64,000 nucleotides of DNA. It comes from Pandoraea terrigena (GTDB lineage: Bacteria; Pseudomonadota; Gammaproteobacteria; Burkholderiales; Burkholderiaceae). Positions 24,637-33,594 of the stretch are shown here, piece by piece (positions within the stretch are counted from its first letter, which is position 1; every line of letters begins with the position of its first letter). A model generated the notes under the pieces. That model was not told the DNA's origin and made no database searches. It saw only the letters and a program-made list of their open reading frames with translations. A program made the translations under genes and the position numbers. Location of the stretch: positions 124,001 to 188,000 of the forward strand of contig NZ_CABPRU010000008.1 of assembly GCF_902459705.1 (NCBI RefSeq). Direction: 5' to 3'.

Positions 24637-25464
24637 TCAGGCGGCAGCGGCAAACGATGTCACATACGACGAGCCCGGCGGCGGCGGCGGCGTCAGGGCC
24701 GAGTGCGTGAGTACTTCGTGGCCCGTGGGCGTCACGAGCACTGTGTGCTCCCATTGCGCCGACAGGCTGCGATCGCGCGTCTTGACCGTCCATTGATCGG
24801 GCATGGTCCGAATCTCGCGCTTGCCCGCGTTGATCATCGGCTCGATGGTAAAGATCATGCCGGTCTGCAACTCGAGTCCGGTGCCCTGGCGACCGTAGTG
24901 GACGATTTGCGGATCTTCATGAAACACCTGGCCGATGCCGTGCCCGCAGTATTCGCGTACCACGCTATATCCCTGGGCTTCGGCATGCGTCTGGATCGCA
25001 TGGCCGATATCGCCCAGATGCGCGCCCGGGCGCACCTGGTTGATGCCGAGCCACATGCATTCATACGTCACCTGCGCCAAACGCTTCGCGAGGATCGAGC
25101 CTTCGCCAACGATGAACATGCGGCTGGTGTCGCCGAAGTAGCCGTCCTTGATGACCGTGATGTCGATGTTCAGGGCGTCGCCGTTCTTGAGCGTCTTGTC
25201 GCCCGGAATGCCGTGGCAGATCACGTCGTTGACCGAGATGCAGGTGGCCTTGGGGTAGGGCGGATAGCCGGGCGGCTGATAGTTCAGCGGTGCCGGCACC
25301 GTGCCCTGTTCGTTGAGCATGTACTCATGGCAGAGCCGGTCGAGCTCCCCGGTCGTGACGCCAGCGCGTACGTGCGGTGTAATGAAATCGAGCACCTCGC
25401 TGGCCAGTCGGCAAGCGACGCGCATCATTTCAATGTCGTGGGCATTCTTGAGGGTGATGGCCAT
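24637..25464 (-). CDS. map: Methionine aminopeptidase, type I
   Basis: Removes the initiator methionine from nascent proteins after deformylation. It is 275 aa. The dinuclear metal ligands are visible: D101, D112, H175, E208 (TIEPM) and a glutamate in QWEHTVLVT. The ATG at 25464 gives MAITLKNAHDIEMMR, matching family N-termini; an upstream in-frame ATG at 25500 would add 12 unsupported residues. No good ribosome-binding site is visible for either start. The last 20 or so residues (PPPPPGSS... AAAA) are a low-complexity tail. It is divergent from rpsB, a common arrangement in proteobacteria. Confidence 0.95.
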   Translation of the reverse strand: MAITLKNAHDIEMMRVACRLASEVLDFITPHVRAGVTTGELDRLCHEYMLNEQGTVPAPLNYQPPGYPPYPKATCISVNDVICHGIPGDKTLKNGDALNIDITVIKDGYFGDTSRMFIVGEGSILAKRLAQVTYECMWLGINQVRPGAHLGDIGHAIQTHAEAQGYSVVREYCGHGIGQVFHEDPQIVHYGRQGTGLELQTGMIFTIEPMINAGKREIRTMPDQWTVKTRDRSLSAQWEHTVLVTPTGHEVLTHSALTPPPPPGSSYVTSFAAAA

Positions 25465-25664
25465 TGCGGAATCGGAGAAATTGCGTAAACAGTGTCGCAT
25501 TATCGCACCAACGGGCGGTTTTCGGCCCGTCCGGCGTGGATTTCGGAGCGTTCCGAAGATGAAATTCCGAGGTTCCGGGCGCGCCGTGCATCGGCGCGGC
25601 GAACCGTGCGCAGTGCCGCGCGAACCGGGCCTTTCCGACTTGTCATCACAACTGCACGCGTGGC

Positions 25665-25694
25665 TTGAGTGCTGATGGGCTGGGATGCTATAAT
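25665..25694 (+). promoter_or_regulatory. Promoter of the rpsB-tsf operon
   Basis: A -35 box TTGAGT (25665-25670), an 18-base spacer and a perfect -10 TATAAT (25689-25694) preceded by TGC (extended -10). It lies about 290 bases before the rpsB start, implying a long leader. Confidence 0.8.
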
Positions 25695-25700
25695 CTCGGG

Positions 25701-25984
25701 CTAAGTCGAGGACGAAATGCTAACAAACCCAAGGGTTTTCCCTTGTGTTTCAATGGTCTTCGCCGGGTTGTCGGGGTGGTTTTGCCCCACTGTGGTGCCG
25801 AATGGCGCTGCGTCCGGCGAGGTGCGGGGTTGGTTATGTTCGTCATCGGCTTGGAATTTTTGAAATCGCGGGCCGGCGCACCCAGGGTGCCCGATCTTCG
25901 CAGGCGGGTCATGCAAAGCTGTGTGGCAGTCTGGCGAAACGGGTACGGCAGCCGGTCTAAGACCTAACCCTCACGGAGAATCAC
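25701..25984 (+). promoter_or_regulatory. Long structured rpsB leader
   Basis: About 280 transcribed bases precede rpsB without a credible gene. Near the 5' end is a clear hairpin: AAAC-c-CAAGGG (25725-25735) pairs with CCCTTG-t-GTTT (25740-25750) around a TTTT loop. Long rpsB leaders are known to bind ribosomal protein S2 for autoregulation in gammaproteobacteria; the same role here is inferred from position and structure. The rest of the map-rpsB gap (25465-25660) shows nothing certain. Confidence 0.55.
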
Positions 25985-26737
25985 ATGTCTGTCACTATGC
26001 GTCAGATGCTGGAAGCGGGCGTCCACTTTGGTCACCAAACCCGTTTCTGGAACCCCAAGATGGCCCCCTATATCTTCGGCCATCGCAACAAGATTCACAT
26101 CATCAACCTCGAAAAGACGTTGCCGATGTACCAGGACGCACTGAAGTATGTGCGTCAACTGTCCGCCAACCGCGGCACGATCCTGTTCGTGGGCACGAAG
26201 CGTCAAGCGCGTGACATCGTGGCGGAAGCCGCAGGTCGCGCCGGCATGCCGTACGTCAACAACCGCTGGCTGGGTGGCATGCTGACGAACTTCAAGACGC
26301 TGAAGTCGTCGATCAAGAAGCTCAAGGACATGGAGCAGGCCCTGGAAGCCGGTGAGCAAGAGCGCATGAGCAAGAAAGAAGCGCTGCTGTTCGATCGCGA
26401 AATGGCCAAGCTGCAGAAATCGATCGGCGGCGTGAAGGAAATGGGCGGCATGCCCGACGCCATTTTTATCGTCGACGTCGGCTACCACAAGATCGCCATC
26501 ACGGAAGCCAACAAGTTGGGCATTCCGGTGATCGCCGTGGTCGACACGAACCACTCGCCGGAAGGTGTGGATTACGTCATCCCGGGTAACGACGACTCGA
26601 GCAAGGCCGTTGAGCTGTACGTGCAAGGCGTTGCCGACGCCGTCCTTGAAGGCCGTGCAAGCGCCGTCAAGGAAGTCGTGGAAGCCGTGCGCGGCGATGG
26701 TAACGACGAGTTCGTCGAAGTGAACGAAGGGGCGTAA
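25985..26737 (+). CDS. rpsB: 30S ribosomal protein S2
   Basis: Small-subunit ribosomal protein located near the head-platform junction. The 250-residue length and diagnostic segments ([54 protein letters not shown]) match the family throughout. GGAG lies 7 bases before the ATG. It is separated from tsf by an intrinsic hairpin and may be autoregulated through its long leader. Confidence 0.99.
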   Translation: MSVTMRQMLEAGVHFGHQTRFWNPKMAPYIFGHRNKIHIINLEKTLPMYQDALKYVRQLSANRGTILFVGTKRQARDIVAEAAGRAGMPYVNNRWLGGMLTNFKTLKSSIKKLKDMEQALEAGEQERMSKKEALLFDREMAKLQKSIGGVKEMGGMPDAIFIVDVGYHKIAITEANKLGIPVIAVVDTNHSPEGVDYVIPGNDDSSKAVELYVQGVADAVLEGRASAVKEVVEAVRGDGNDEFVEVNEGA

Positions 26738-26756
26738 GCGGCCGCCGCTGCGTGAC

Positions 26757-26788
26757 AAAAGGGGCTGCTGGTGGCGCCCCTTTTTTTT
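26757..26788 (+). terminator. Intrinsic terminator/attenuator between rpsB and tsf
   Basis: AAAAGGGGC (26757-26765) pairs with GCCCCTTTT (26776-26784) around a 10-base loop, and the T-run extends to eight. Because tsf normally depends on the rpsB promoter, this probably works as a partial attenuator that sets the S2:EF-Ts ratio. Confidence 0.85.
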
Positions 26789-26892
26789 AGTCCGATTTTC
26801 CCGCGTCGGGTGCGCGGGGCGCCATGGGGCGGGCAGTGAGGCCGTCCGGGCGCCATCCTCCCCCGACTGATTCGATATACAGGAGTAACGAT

Positions 26893-27771
26893 ATGCCGGC
26901 AATTACTGCAGCAATGGTGGGCGAACTGCGTGCCAAGACCGATGCGCCGATGATGGAATGCAAGAAGGCGCTGACCGAGGCCGACGGCGACATCGTCCGT
27001 GCTGAAGAAATCCTGCGTGTCAAGCTGGGCAGCAAGGCCAGCAAGGCCGCCAGCCGTATCACCGCCGAAGGCGTGATCGCTGCGTACATCGACGGCGGCA
27101 AGGGTGCCGTGGTCGAAATCAACTGCGAGACCGACTTCGTCTCTAAAAACGACGACTTCCTCAAGTTCGCGAACGACGTGGCCAAGCTGGTCGCCGAGTC
27201 CAACCCGGCCGACGTGGCCGCCCTGTCGGCGCTGCCGCTTGACGGCAAGACGGTTGAACAAGTGCGCGCGGACCTGATTGGCAAGATCGGCGAAAACATG
27301 ACGATTCGCCGCTTCCAGCGTTATGACACGGCAGGCAAGCTGGCGGCTTACCTGCACGGCACGCGTATCGGTGTGGTCGTCGAGTACGACGGTGCCGACG
27401 CGGACGTGGGCAAGAACGTCGCCATGCACATTGCCGCCATGAAGCCGGTGGCTGTGTCGGGCGATCAAGTCTCGCCGGAACTGATCGAGAAGGAGCGCAA
27501 GGTCGCTGCCGAGAAGGCTGCCGAATCGGGCAAGCCGGCCGAGATCGTGACCAAGATGGTGGAAGGCAGCGTGCAGAAGTTCCTGAAGGAAGTCTCGCTG
27601 TTCAACCAGGCTTACGTGAAGGACGACAAGTCGACCGTCGAGCAGATGCTCAAGGCGAACAACACCACGGTCAAGGGTTTCACCATGTTCGTGGTCGGCG
27701 AAGGCATCGAGAAGAAGCAGGACGACTTCGCGGCGGAAGTGGCTGCGCAAGTGGCCGCGGCCAAGCAGTAA
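26893..27771 (+). CDS. tsf: Elongation factor Ts
   Basis: Guanine-nucleotide exchange factor that recycles EF-Tu. The 292-residue protein has the N-terminal UBA-like domain with [16 protein letters not shown]-type motif (seen as [17 protein letters not shown]), followed by the core ([12 protein letters not shown]) and the dimerisation region. The ATG at 26893 has AGGAG 7 bases upstream; the frame is open further upstream without similarity. It follows rpsB and precedes pyrH in the standard order. Confidence 0.98.
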   Translation: MPAITAAMVGELRAKTDAPMMECKKALTEADGDIVRAEEILRVKLGSKASKAASRITAEGVIAAYIDGGKGAVVEINCETDFVSKNDDFLKFANDVAKLVAESNPADVAALSALPLDGKTVEQVRADLIGKIGENMTIRRFQRYDTAGKLAAYLHGTRIGVVVEYDGADADVGKNVAMHIAAMKPVAVSGDQVSPELIEKERKVAAEKAAESGKPAEIVTKMVEGSVQKFLKEVSLFNQAYVKDDKSTVEQMLKANNTTVKGFTMFVVGEGIEKKQDDFAAEVAAQVAAAKQ

Positions 27772-27796
27772 TCATTCGCGCAGTACCGTAGTATCC

Positions 27797-27817
27797 GGGG
27801 GCGGCGGTGCCGTCCCC
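27797..27817 (+). terminator. Weak terminator-like hairpin after tsf
   Basis: A GC stem (27797-27805 with 27809-27817, one mismatch) has a 3-base loop and a following GTTGTTT. The T-run is interrupted, so read-through into pyrH is likely. Confidence 0.45.
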
Positions 27818-27871
27818 GTTGTTTCATCCAGAATACCCAACAGTGCCCGACCAGACTTCTTAAGGACCGCC

Positions 27872-28585
27872 ATGTCTACTCCTTACAAACGCGTACTTCT
27901 CAAGCTCTCTGGTGAAGCCCTCATGGGTGACGATGCATTCGGCATCAACCGCGCGACCATCGAACGAATGGTCGACGACATTGCCGAGGTCGTTCGCCTG
28001 GGCACGCAATTGGCCGTCGTGATCGGCGGTGGCAACATTTTCCGGGGTGTGGCAGGTGGTGCGGCGGGTATGGACCGTGCAACGGCCGACTACATGGGCA
28101 TGCTGGCCACGATGATGAACGCACTGGCGCTCCAGGATGCCATGCGCCATGCCGGTATCGAGGCGCGTGTGCAGTCCGCGCTGCGCATGGACCAGGTGGT
28201 CGAGCCGTACATTCGCCCGCGCGCGATCCGCCAGCTCGAAGAGGGCAAGGTCGTGATTTTCGCCGCCGGCACGGGTAACCCGTTCTTCACGACCGACACG
28301 GCGGCTGCGCTGCGCGGCTCGGAAGTCGGTGCTGAAGTGGTGCTCAAAGCCACCAAGGTCGACGGCGTATACTCCGCAGACCCCAAGAAAGACCCCAACG
28401 CGGTAAAGTACTCGACCATCAGCTTCGATGAAGCCATCTCGAAGCACCTGCAGGTCATGGACGCGACGGCTTTCGCGCTGTGCCGCGATCAGAAGATGCC
28501 GGTGCGTGTCTTCTCGATCGTGAAGCCGGGCGCGCTCAAGCACGTCATTCTCGGCGAAGACGAGGGAACGCTCGTCCACGTTTGA
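27872..28585 (+). CDS. pyrH: UMP kinase
   Basis: Bacterial hexameric uridylate kinase of the amino-acid-kinase fold, making UDP for pyrimidine nucleotides. It is 237 aa. The N-terminal [14 protein letters not shown] nucleotide-binding motif, the glycine-rich [10 protein letters not shown] and the [19 protein letters not shown] segment are all diagnostic. It lies between tsf and frr, as in most proteobacteria. Confidence 0.98.
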   Translation: MSTPYKRVLLKLSGEALMGDDAFGINRATIERMVDDIAEVVRLGTQLAVVIGGGNIFRGVAGGAAGMDRATADYMGMLATMMNALALQDAMRHAGIEARVQSALRMDQVVEPYIRPRAIRQLEEGKVVIFAAGTGNPFFTTDTAAALRGSEVGAEVVLKATKVDGVYSADPKKDPNAVKYSTISFDEAISKHLQVMDATAFALCRDQKMPVRVFSIVKPGALKHVILGEDEGTLVHV

Positions 28586-28670
28586 GCTCAAATTGCGGCG
28601 TCGGTGTGCTTGGGCGCGCCGACGCCCTATTATTTACGTTTGCGTAACAATTCAAGGTTTGGAGGTTGTC

Positions 28671-29231
28671 ATGAGCGTTGCTGACATCAAGAAGAGTGTC
28701 GAGCAAAAGATGAAAAGCTCGATCGAGTCGTTCAAGAACAACCTGGCGAAGATTCGTACCGGTCGCGCGCATGCCGGCCTGCTCGATCACGTGCAGGTGG
28801 ACTACTACGGCTCGATGGTGCCCATCTCCCAGGTCGCCAACGTGAACCTCGTGGATAGCCGTACGATCGGCGTGCAACCGTGGGAAAAGAAGATGGTTGC
28901 GGTGGTCGAGAAGGCCATCCGCGAATCGGATCTGGGCTTGAATCCCGCCACGCAAGGCGATCTGATTCGTGTGCCGATGCCGATGCTGACCGAAGAGCGC
29001 CGTCGCGAACTGACCAAGCTGGTCAAGCAGGAAGGCGAAGCCGCCAAGGTGGCGGTGCGTAATCTGCGTCGCGATGCCAACGAGCAACTCAAGAAGCTGG
29101 TCAAGGACAAGGAAGCGTCGGAAGACGACGAGCGCCGTGGCAGCGACGAGGTGCAGAAGCTCACGGACAAGTTTGTCACCGAGATCGACGAACTGGTCAA
29201 GCAGAAGGACGCCGAGATCATGACGGTCTGA
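28671..29231 (+). CDS. frr: Ribosome recycling factor
   Basis: Splits post-termination ribosomes together with EF-G. It is 186 aa, the family length. Diagnostic segments are [15 protein letters not shown], the hinge region and [25 protein letters not shown]-type helices. GGAGG 6 bases upstream supports the ATG at 28671; the open frame before it is not RRF-like. Downstream, uppS begins after 64 bases. Confidence 0.98.
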   Translation: MSVADIKKSVEQKMKSSIESFKNNLAKIRTGRAHAGLLDHVQVDYYGSMVPISQVANVNLVDSRTIGVQPWEKKMVAVVEKAIRESDLGLNPATQGDLIRVPMPMLTEERRRELTKLVKQEGEAAKVAVRNLRRDANEQLKKLVKDKEASEDDERRGSDEVQKLTDKFVTEIDELVKQKDAEIMTV

Positions 29232-29295
29232 GTGCCCCGGCACTCACCGCAAGATCTCCGCTGACTTTCGCGCTCGATATCCGCGCCGTACCTCA

Positions 29296-30078
29296 ATGGG
29301 TTTTCTCAGCTCTACGCGCTCCGTTCCCAAGACAGAGAGCATTCCGCGCCACGTCGCCATCGTCATGGATGGCAACGGGCGTTGGGCTACCCGTCGCAAG
29401 CTGCCCCGCGTGGCGGGCCACAAGCGTGGCGTCGATGCCGTGCGTGAAGCGGTGACGGCCTGTGCCGAAATCGGTGTCGAGTACCTGACGCTGTTCGCGT
29501 TCAGTTCCGAGAACTGGCGTCGACCGCAGGACGAGGTGTCGACGCTGATGCAGCTTTTCATTCTCGCGCTCGAGCGTGAAGTCGGGAAGCTGCACAGCAA
29601 TGGTATTCGCCTGCGCGTCATCGGTGCGCTCGACGCCTTCGAGCCGCGCATCCAGGAGCTGGTGCGGCGTGCCGAAGCGCGTACGCAGGACAACACGGGC
29701 CTCACGTTGACCATCGCCGCCAACTACGGCGGGCGGTGGGACATTTTGCAGGCGGCGCAGAAGCTCGCCGCCGCGCGCCTGGCGAGTGGCGGCCCGGCGG
29801 CACTTGAGACGTCGTTCACCGAGGACGATCTTGCGCCCTACCTGAGTATGGCCTATGCCCCGGAGCCGGATCTCTTCATTCGCACCGGTGGCGATCAACG
29901 CATCAGTAATTTTCTGCTGTGGCAACTGGCGTACACTGAGTTGTATTTCACCGAAGAATTCTGGCCGGACTTCAACGCCAATACCCTCAAACGGGCCGTC
30001 GCCGAGTTTCAACAGCGCGAGCGCCGTTTCGGCCGTACCAGCGCGCAAGTTCAGAACCCTCCGGGACATTCCGCCTGA
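29296..30078 (+). CDS. uppS: Undecaprenyl diphosphate synthase (cis-prenyltransferase)
   Basis: Condenses isopentenyl diphosphates onto farnesyl diphosphate to make the C55 lipid carrier for peptidoglycan and O-antigen. It is 260 aa. The catalytic aspartate is D25 in [10 protein letters not shown]. The motifs FAFSSENW and [18 protein letters not shown] are intact. The stop overlaps the cdsA start by one base (TGATG), implying coupled translation. Confidence 0.98.
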   Translation: MGFLSSTRSVPKTESIPRHVAIVMDGNGRWATRRKLPRVAGHKRGVDAVREAVTACAEIGVEYLTLFAFSSENWRRPQDEVSTLMQLFILALEREVGKLHSNGIRLRVIGALDAFEPRIQELVRRAEARTQDNTGLTLTIAANYGGRWDILQAAQKLAAARLASGGPAALETSFTEDDLAPYLSMAYAPEPDLFIRTGGDQRISNFLLWQLAYTELYFTEEFWPDFNANTLKRAVAEFQQRERRFGRTSAQVQNPPGHSA

Positions 30079-30887
30079 TGCTCAAGACACGCGTCATTAC
30101 CGCTGTCGTACTTCTCGCCATTCTCTTGCCTGTGATCTTCGTCGGTACGCCGGCGCAGTTCGCTTTACTTGCCGCTGTGATCGTGGCTGCCGCTGGCTGG
30201 GAATGGGGCCGGCTGGTAGGCCTGAACGGCACGGGCGCCATCTTTTACGGCGCGCTCGCCCTGCTGGGCGTGGGCCTGACATGGGCGGGCGGCTGGATGC
30301 TCTCGTCGATCTGGCTCAAGCCCGCGGCCATCTTCTGGGTGCTCGCCGGCCCCTACACGCTCGCGCGCAAGCCGGCGACCCGAGGGGCATGGCGCGGTTT
30401 GCTGCTCGTCGCCGGCCCCGTGTTGCTGATCGCGGCATGGCAGGCGCTGTGCCTGGCGCGTGATCGCGGCGTGGCATTCCTTCTCTCGGTGCTCGTGCTC
30501 GTCTGGCTTGCCGACACGGGGGCGTATTTCACCGGCCGTGCGTTCGGCCGGCGCAAGCTCGCGCCGTCGATCAGTCCTGGAAAGTCCTGGGAAGGGGCGA
30601 TAGGGGGATGGTTGCTGGTGCTTGCGGTCGCCGCGGGGGTCCTCGCCAGCGGCTTGCAGGCCCCGACCCTCGTTTCGCATGTCGCCCGCACGCAGGGCCT
30701 GGCACTCGGCGCGTTGGCGTTGACGGTGCTGGTCGCTTTCTCGGTCGTGGGCGACCTATTCGAATCTCAACTCAAACGGCAGGCCGGCGTGAAGGATTCC
30801 AGCGCGCTGCTGCCCGGCCACGGGGGCGTGCTCGACCGAATCGACGCGTTGCTCCCGGTGCTCCCGCTGGCTTTGCTCTTCGTCTGA
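30078..30887 (+). CDS. cdsA: Phosphatidate cytidylyltransferase
   Basis: Integral membrane enzyme making CDP-diacylglycerol, the precursor of all phospholipids. The 269-residue protein has about eight hydrophobic segments and the C-terminal CdsA signature [43 protein letters not shown] and SPGKSWEGA are further conserved segments. It overlaps uppS by one base and is 2 bases before dxr. Confidence 0.97.
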   Translation: MLKTRVITAVVLLAILLPVIFVGTPAQFALLAAVIVAAAGWEWGRLVGLNGTGAIFYGALALLGVGLTWAGGWMLSSIWLKPAAIFWVLAGPYTLARKPATRGAWRGLLLVAGPVLLIAAWQALCLARDRGVAFLLSVLVLVWLADTGAYFTGRAFGRRKLAPSISPGKSWEGAIGGWLLVLAVAAGVLASGLQAPTLVSHVARTQGLALGALALTVLVAFSVVGDLFESQLKRQAGVKDSSALLPGHGGVLDRIDALLPVLPLALLFV

Positions 30888-30889
30888 TC

Positions 30890-32089
30890 ATGTCGCAACG
30901 ACTCTCCATTCTTGGCTCCACCGGCTCCATTGGCGTCAGCACGCTCGATGTGGTGGGGCGTCATCCCGGCCGATTCTCCGTCTACGCGTTGTCGGCACAC
31001 CGTAACCTGGATCGCCTGTTCGAGCAGTGCGTCGCGCATCGCCCGAAGGTGGCGGTGGTGGCGGATGCCGATGGCGCTCGCACGCTTGCGGCGCGTCTGG
31101 CCCATGCGGGGCTGAAGGTCGACGTGACCTACGGTCCGCAAGCCTTGGTCGAGATCGCACAAGCGACCGAGGCCACGATGGTCGTCGCGGCGATCGTCGG
31201 CGCCGCAGGGCTGCAGTCGACGCTTGCCGCCGCCCGCGCGGGCAAGCGCATTCTGCTCGCGAACAAGGAATCGCTGGTGCTCTCCGGCGCCCTGTTCATG
31301 GCAACGGCCGAACGCGCCGGCGCGACGTTGCTGCCGCTCGACAGCGAGCACAACGCCATCTTCCAATGCCTTCCGCAAGTGAGCGGCGAGGACCGGGTCT
31401 CGAAGCGCGGCGTCGAAAAACTCGTATTGACCGCGTCGGGCGGGCCGTTCCGCGAGCGTGAACTGGCGTCGCTCGAGAACGTGACACCGGACGAGGCGTG
31501 CGCGCACCCGAACTGGGTGATGGGCCGCAAGATTTCAGTCGACTCCGCCAGCATGATGAACAAGGGCCTCGAAGTCATTGAGGCGCATTGGCTGTTCAAT
31601 ATGCCGCCCGAGAAAATCGAGGTGCTGATCCATCCGCAGAGCGTGATTCACTCGATGGTGACGTACACCGATGGCTCGACGCTCGCGCAACTCGGCAATC
31701 CAGACATGCGCACGCCCATCGCCCACGCACTGGCGTTCCCGGATCGGGTGACCTCGGGCGTGGCGGGCCTGAATCTGGCCGACATCGGCAAGCTGACGTT
31801 CGAAGCGCCGGATTTGCGCCGTTTTCCATGCCTGCGCCTGGCGTTCGACGCGCTGCATCGCGGCGGCACGGCCGGTGCGTTGCTCAACGCGGCCAACGAG
31901 GTTGCCGTGGCCGCGTTCCTCGAAGGGCGCATCCGCTTCACGGCCATCGGTCAGGTGGTCGAGCAGGTGCTCGACGCCGTTGCTGTCGGTGAGGCGACTT
32001 CGCTCGACGTCGTGCTCGACGCCGACCGTCGCGCGCGCGAACTGGCAACGGCGATCGTCGCCAAATTGCCGGCCCGGGCGTCGTCCTGA
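30890..32089 (+). CDS. dxr: 1-deoxy-D-xylulose-5-phosphate reductoisomerase
   Basis: NADPH-dependent enzyme producing MEP in the non-mevalonate isoprenoid pathway, which feeds uppS. It is 399 aa. The NADPH motif is at the N-terminus ([17 protein letters not shown]). [12 protein letters not shown], the metal-binding [12 protein letters not shown], and substrate-binding [14 protein letters not shown] are intact. The ATG at 30890 is 2 bases after the cdsA stop; the same frame is open inside cdsA but is not Dxr-like. Confidence 0.98.
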   Translation: MSQRLSILGSTGSIGVSTLDVVGRHPGRFSVYALSAHRNLDRLFEQCVAHRPKVAVVADADGARTLAARLAHAGLKVDVTYGPQALVEIAQATEATMVVAAIVGAAGLQSTLAAARAGKRILLANKESLVLSGALFMATAERAGATLLPLDSEHNAIFQCLPQVSGEDRVSKRGVEKLVLTASGGPFRERELASLENVTPDEACAHPNWVMGRKISVDSASMMNKGLEVIEAHWLFNMPPEKIEVLIHPQSVIHSMVTYTDGSTLAQLGNPDMRTPIAHALAFPDRVTSGVAGLNLADIGKLTFEAPDLRRFPCLRLAFDALHRGGTAGALLNAANEVAVAAFLEGRIRFTAIGQVVEQVLDAVAVGEATSLDVVLDADRRARELATAIVAKLPARASS

Positions 32090-32131
32090 CGCCTGCCCCA
32101 TGTTGTAACGTCTTCGCGGCCCCCTTCGCTC

Positions 32132-33523
32132 ATGACTCTGCTGACCACGTTGCTTGCGTTTGCCGTCGCCATCGGCGTTCTCGTGGTGTTCCATGAGTTG
32201 GGCCACTACTCGGTCGCGCGACTGTGCGGGGTCAAGGTCCTGCGGTTTTCGGTCGGCTTCGGCGCGCCCTTGCTCAAGTGGACGATGGGGCGTGATCGTA
32301 CGGAGTGGACCGTCTGCGCGCTGCCGCTGGGCGGCTACGTCCGAATGCTCGACGAGCGCGACGAAACGCAGGTTGTCGCCCCGGAAGATCGTGCGCGGGC
32401 CTTCAATCGACAATCGGTCTACAAGCGTTTTGCCATCGTGGCGGCCGGTCCGGTTGCGAATTTCCTTCTGGCGATCGTTCTGTACGCGGGGCTGAATGTG
32501 GCGGGCGTGACCGAGCCTGTCGCGCGCATTGCGCCGCCGGCCGCCGGTACGCTGGCGGCTCGCGCGGGGCTGTCCGGTGGCGAATTGATCATCGGCGTCC
32601 GCGAGAACGGGAGCAGTCCCGACGAGGCCGTCGGCGACGAGACACCCGTGCGGTCGTGGGAAGATCTTCGCTGGCGGCTGGTCGACCCGATGATCGAGGG
32701 GCAGCGTGTCACGCTCGTGGCGCGTACCCGCGACGGGCGCGCTGAATACATGCTGGACAGCGCCGGGCAGCACTTCGACGCCAATGGCGAGCAGGACTTC
32801 ATGCAGCGTCTCGGTCTGGCGCCCTCGGCGCGGGTCAGCGTGGGCCAGCTTCTGCCGGGGGGCGCGGCAGGGCCAGCTGGACTGCGTGTCGGCGACGAGA
32901 TCACGGCGGTCGACGGCAGTCCCGTCGCGTCGGCCAAGGTGCTGGTGGACGCCGTGCGCGCCCACCCGGGCAAGCCGATGACCCTCACCGTGCGACGCGA
33001 TGGCGCGCTGCGCAACGTGACGCTGACGCCGAGCGCGGAAGTCGATTCGACCGGGGCGAGCGGGGCACGCGTGGGCAAGATCGGCGCGGCGCTGGCAACC
33101 CAAGTTGATACGGTGACGGTCCGGTATGGGCTGCTCGAGGCGATCGGCAAGGGTGCGCAGCGCACTTGGGACGTCACTTCGTTCAGCGTACGAATGTTCG
33201 GGAAGATGATTACCGGGCAGGCGTCGCTCAAGAATCTGAGCGGGCCGGTAACGATTGCGGACTACGCCGGGCGTTCGGCCCGACTCGGGCTGGATTATTT
33301 CGTTGCCTTTCTCGCGCTTGTCAGCATTAGCCTCGGCGTATTGAATCTGTTGCCGATTCCAGTTTTGGACGGTGGCTATCTGTTATATTATGCGGTCGAA
33401 GCGATTACCGGTCGGGCAGTTTCCGAGCGGTGGCAGGGCGCACTGCAACGAGTGGGCATCGTTTGCATCCTCGCGCTGTCTGCCGTAGCCCTATTCAACG
33501 ACCTGTCGAAGTTGTTGCACTAG
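32132..33523 (+). CDS. rseP: Site-2 intramembrane metalloprotease RseP
   Basis: Membrane zinc protease that makes the second cut of the anti-sigma-E factor RseA in the envelope stress response. It is 463 aa. The zinc motif HELGH is H21-H25 in the first transmembrane helix, and the third ligand lies in the PIPVLDGGYLL motif near the C-terminus. PDZ domains fill the middle (for example LLPGGAAGPAGLRVGDEITAVDG region). It lies directly upstream of bamA, the usual order. Confidence 0.97.
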   Translation: MTLLTTLLAFAVAIGVLVVFHELGHYSVARLCGVKVLRFSVGFGAPLLKWTMGRDRTEWTVCALPLGGYVRMLDERDETQVVAPEDRARAFNRQSVYKRFAIVAAGPVANFLLAIVLYAGLNVAGVTEPVARIAPPAAGTLAARAGLSGGELIIGVRENGSSPDEAVGDETPVRSWEDLRWRLVDPMIEGQRVTLVARTRDGRAEYMLDSAGQHFDANGEQDFMQRLGLAPSARVSVGQLLPGGAAGPAGLRVGDEITAVDGSPVASAKVLVDAVRAHPGKPMTLTVRRDGALRNVTLTPSAEVDSTGASGARVGKIGAALATQVDTVTVRYGLLEAIGKGAQRTWDVTSFSVRMFGKMITGQASLKNLSGPVTIADYAGRSARLGLDYFVAFLALVSISLGVLNLLPIPVLDGGYLLYYAVEAITGRAVSERWQGALQRVGIVCILALSAVALFNDLSKLLH

Positions 33524-33594
33524 ACAGCGTCACGTGCCTGCCGTCGCGGGCGAATCCGAGTTGTTACGATTCAATTGTTTCTTGGGGAAGCAAG

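Noticed and set aside
25665-25967. 100-codon frame inside the rpsB leader
   Set aside because: Its start lies within the -35/-10 promoter region and there is no ribosome-binding site; the sequence is better read as a structured leader.
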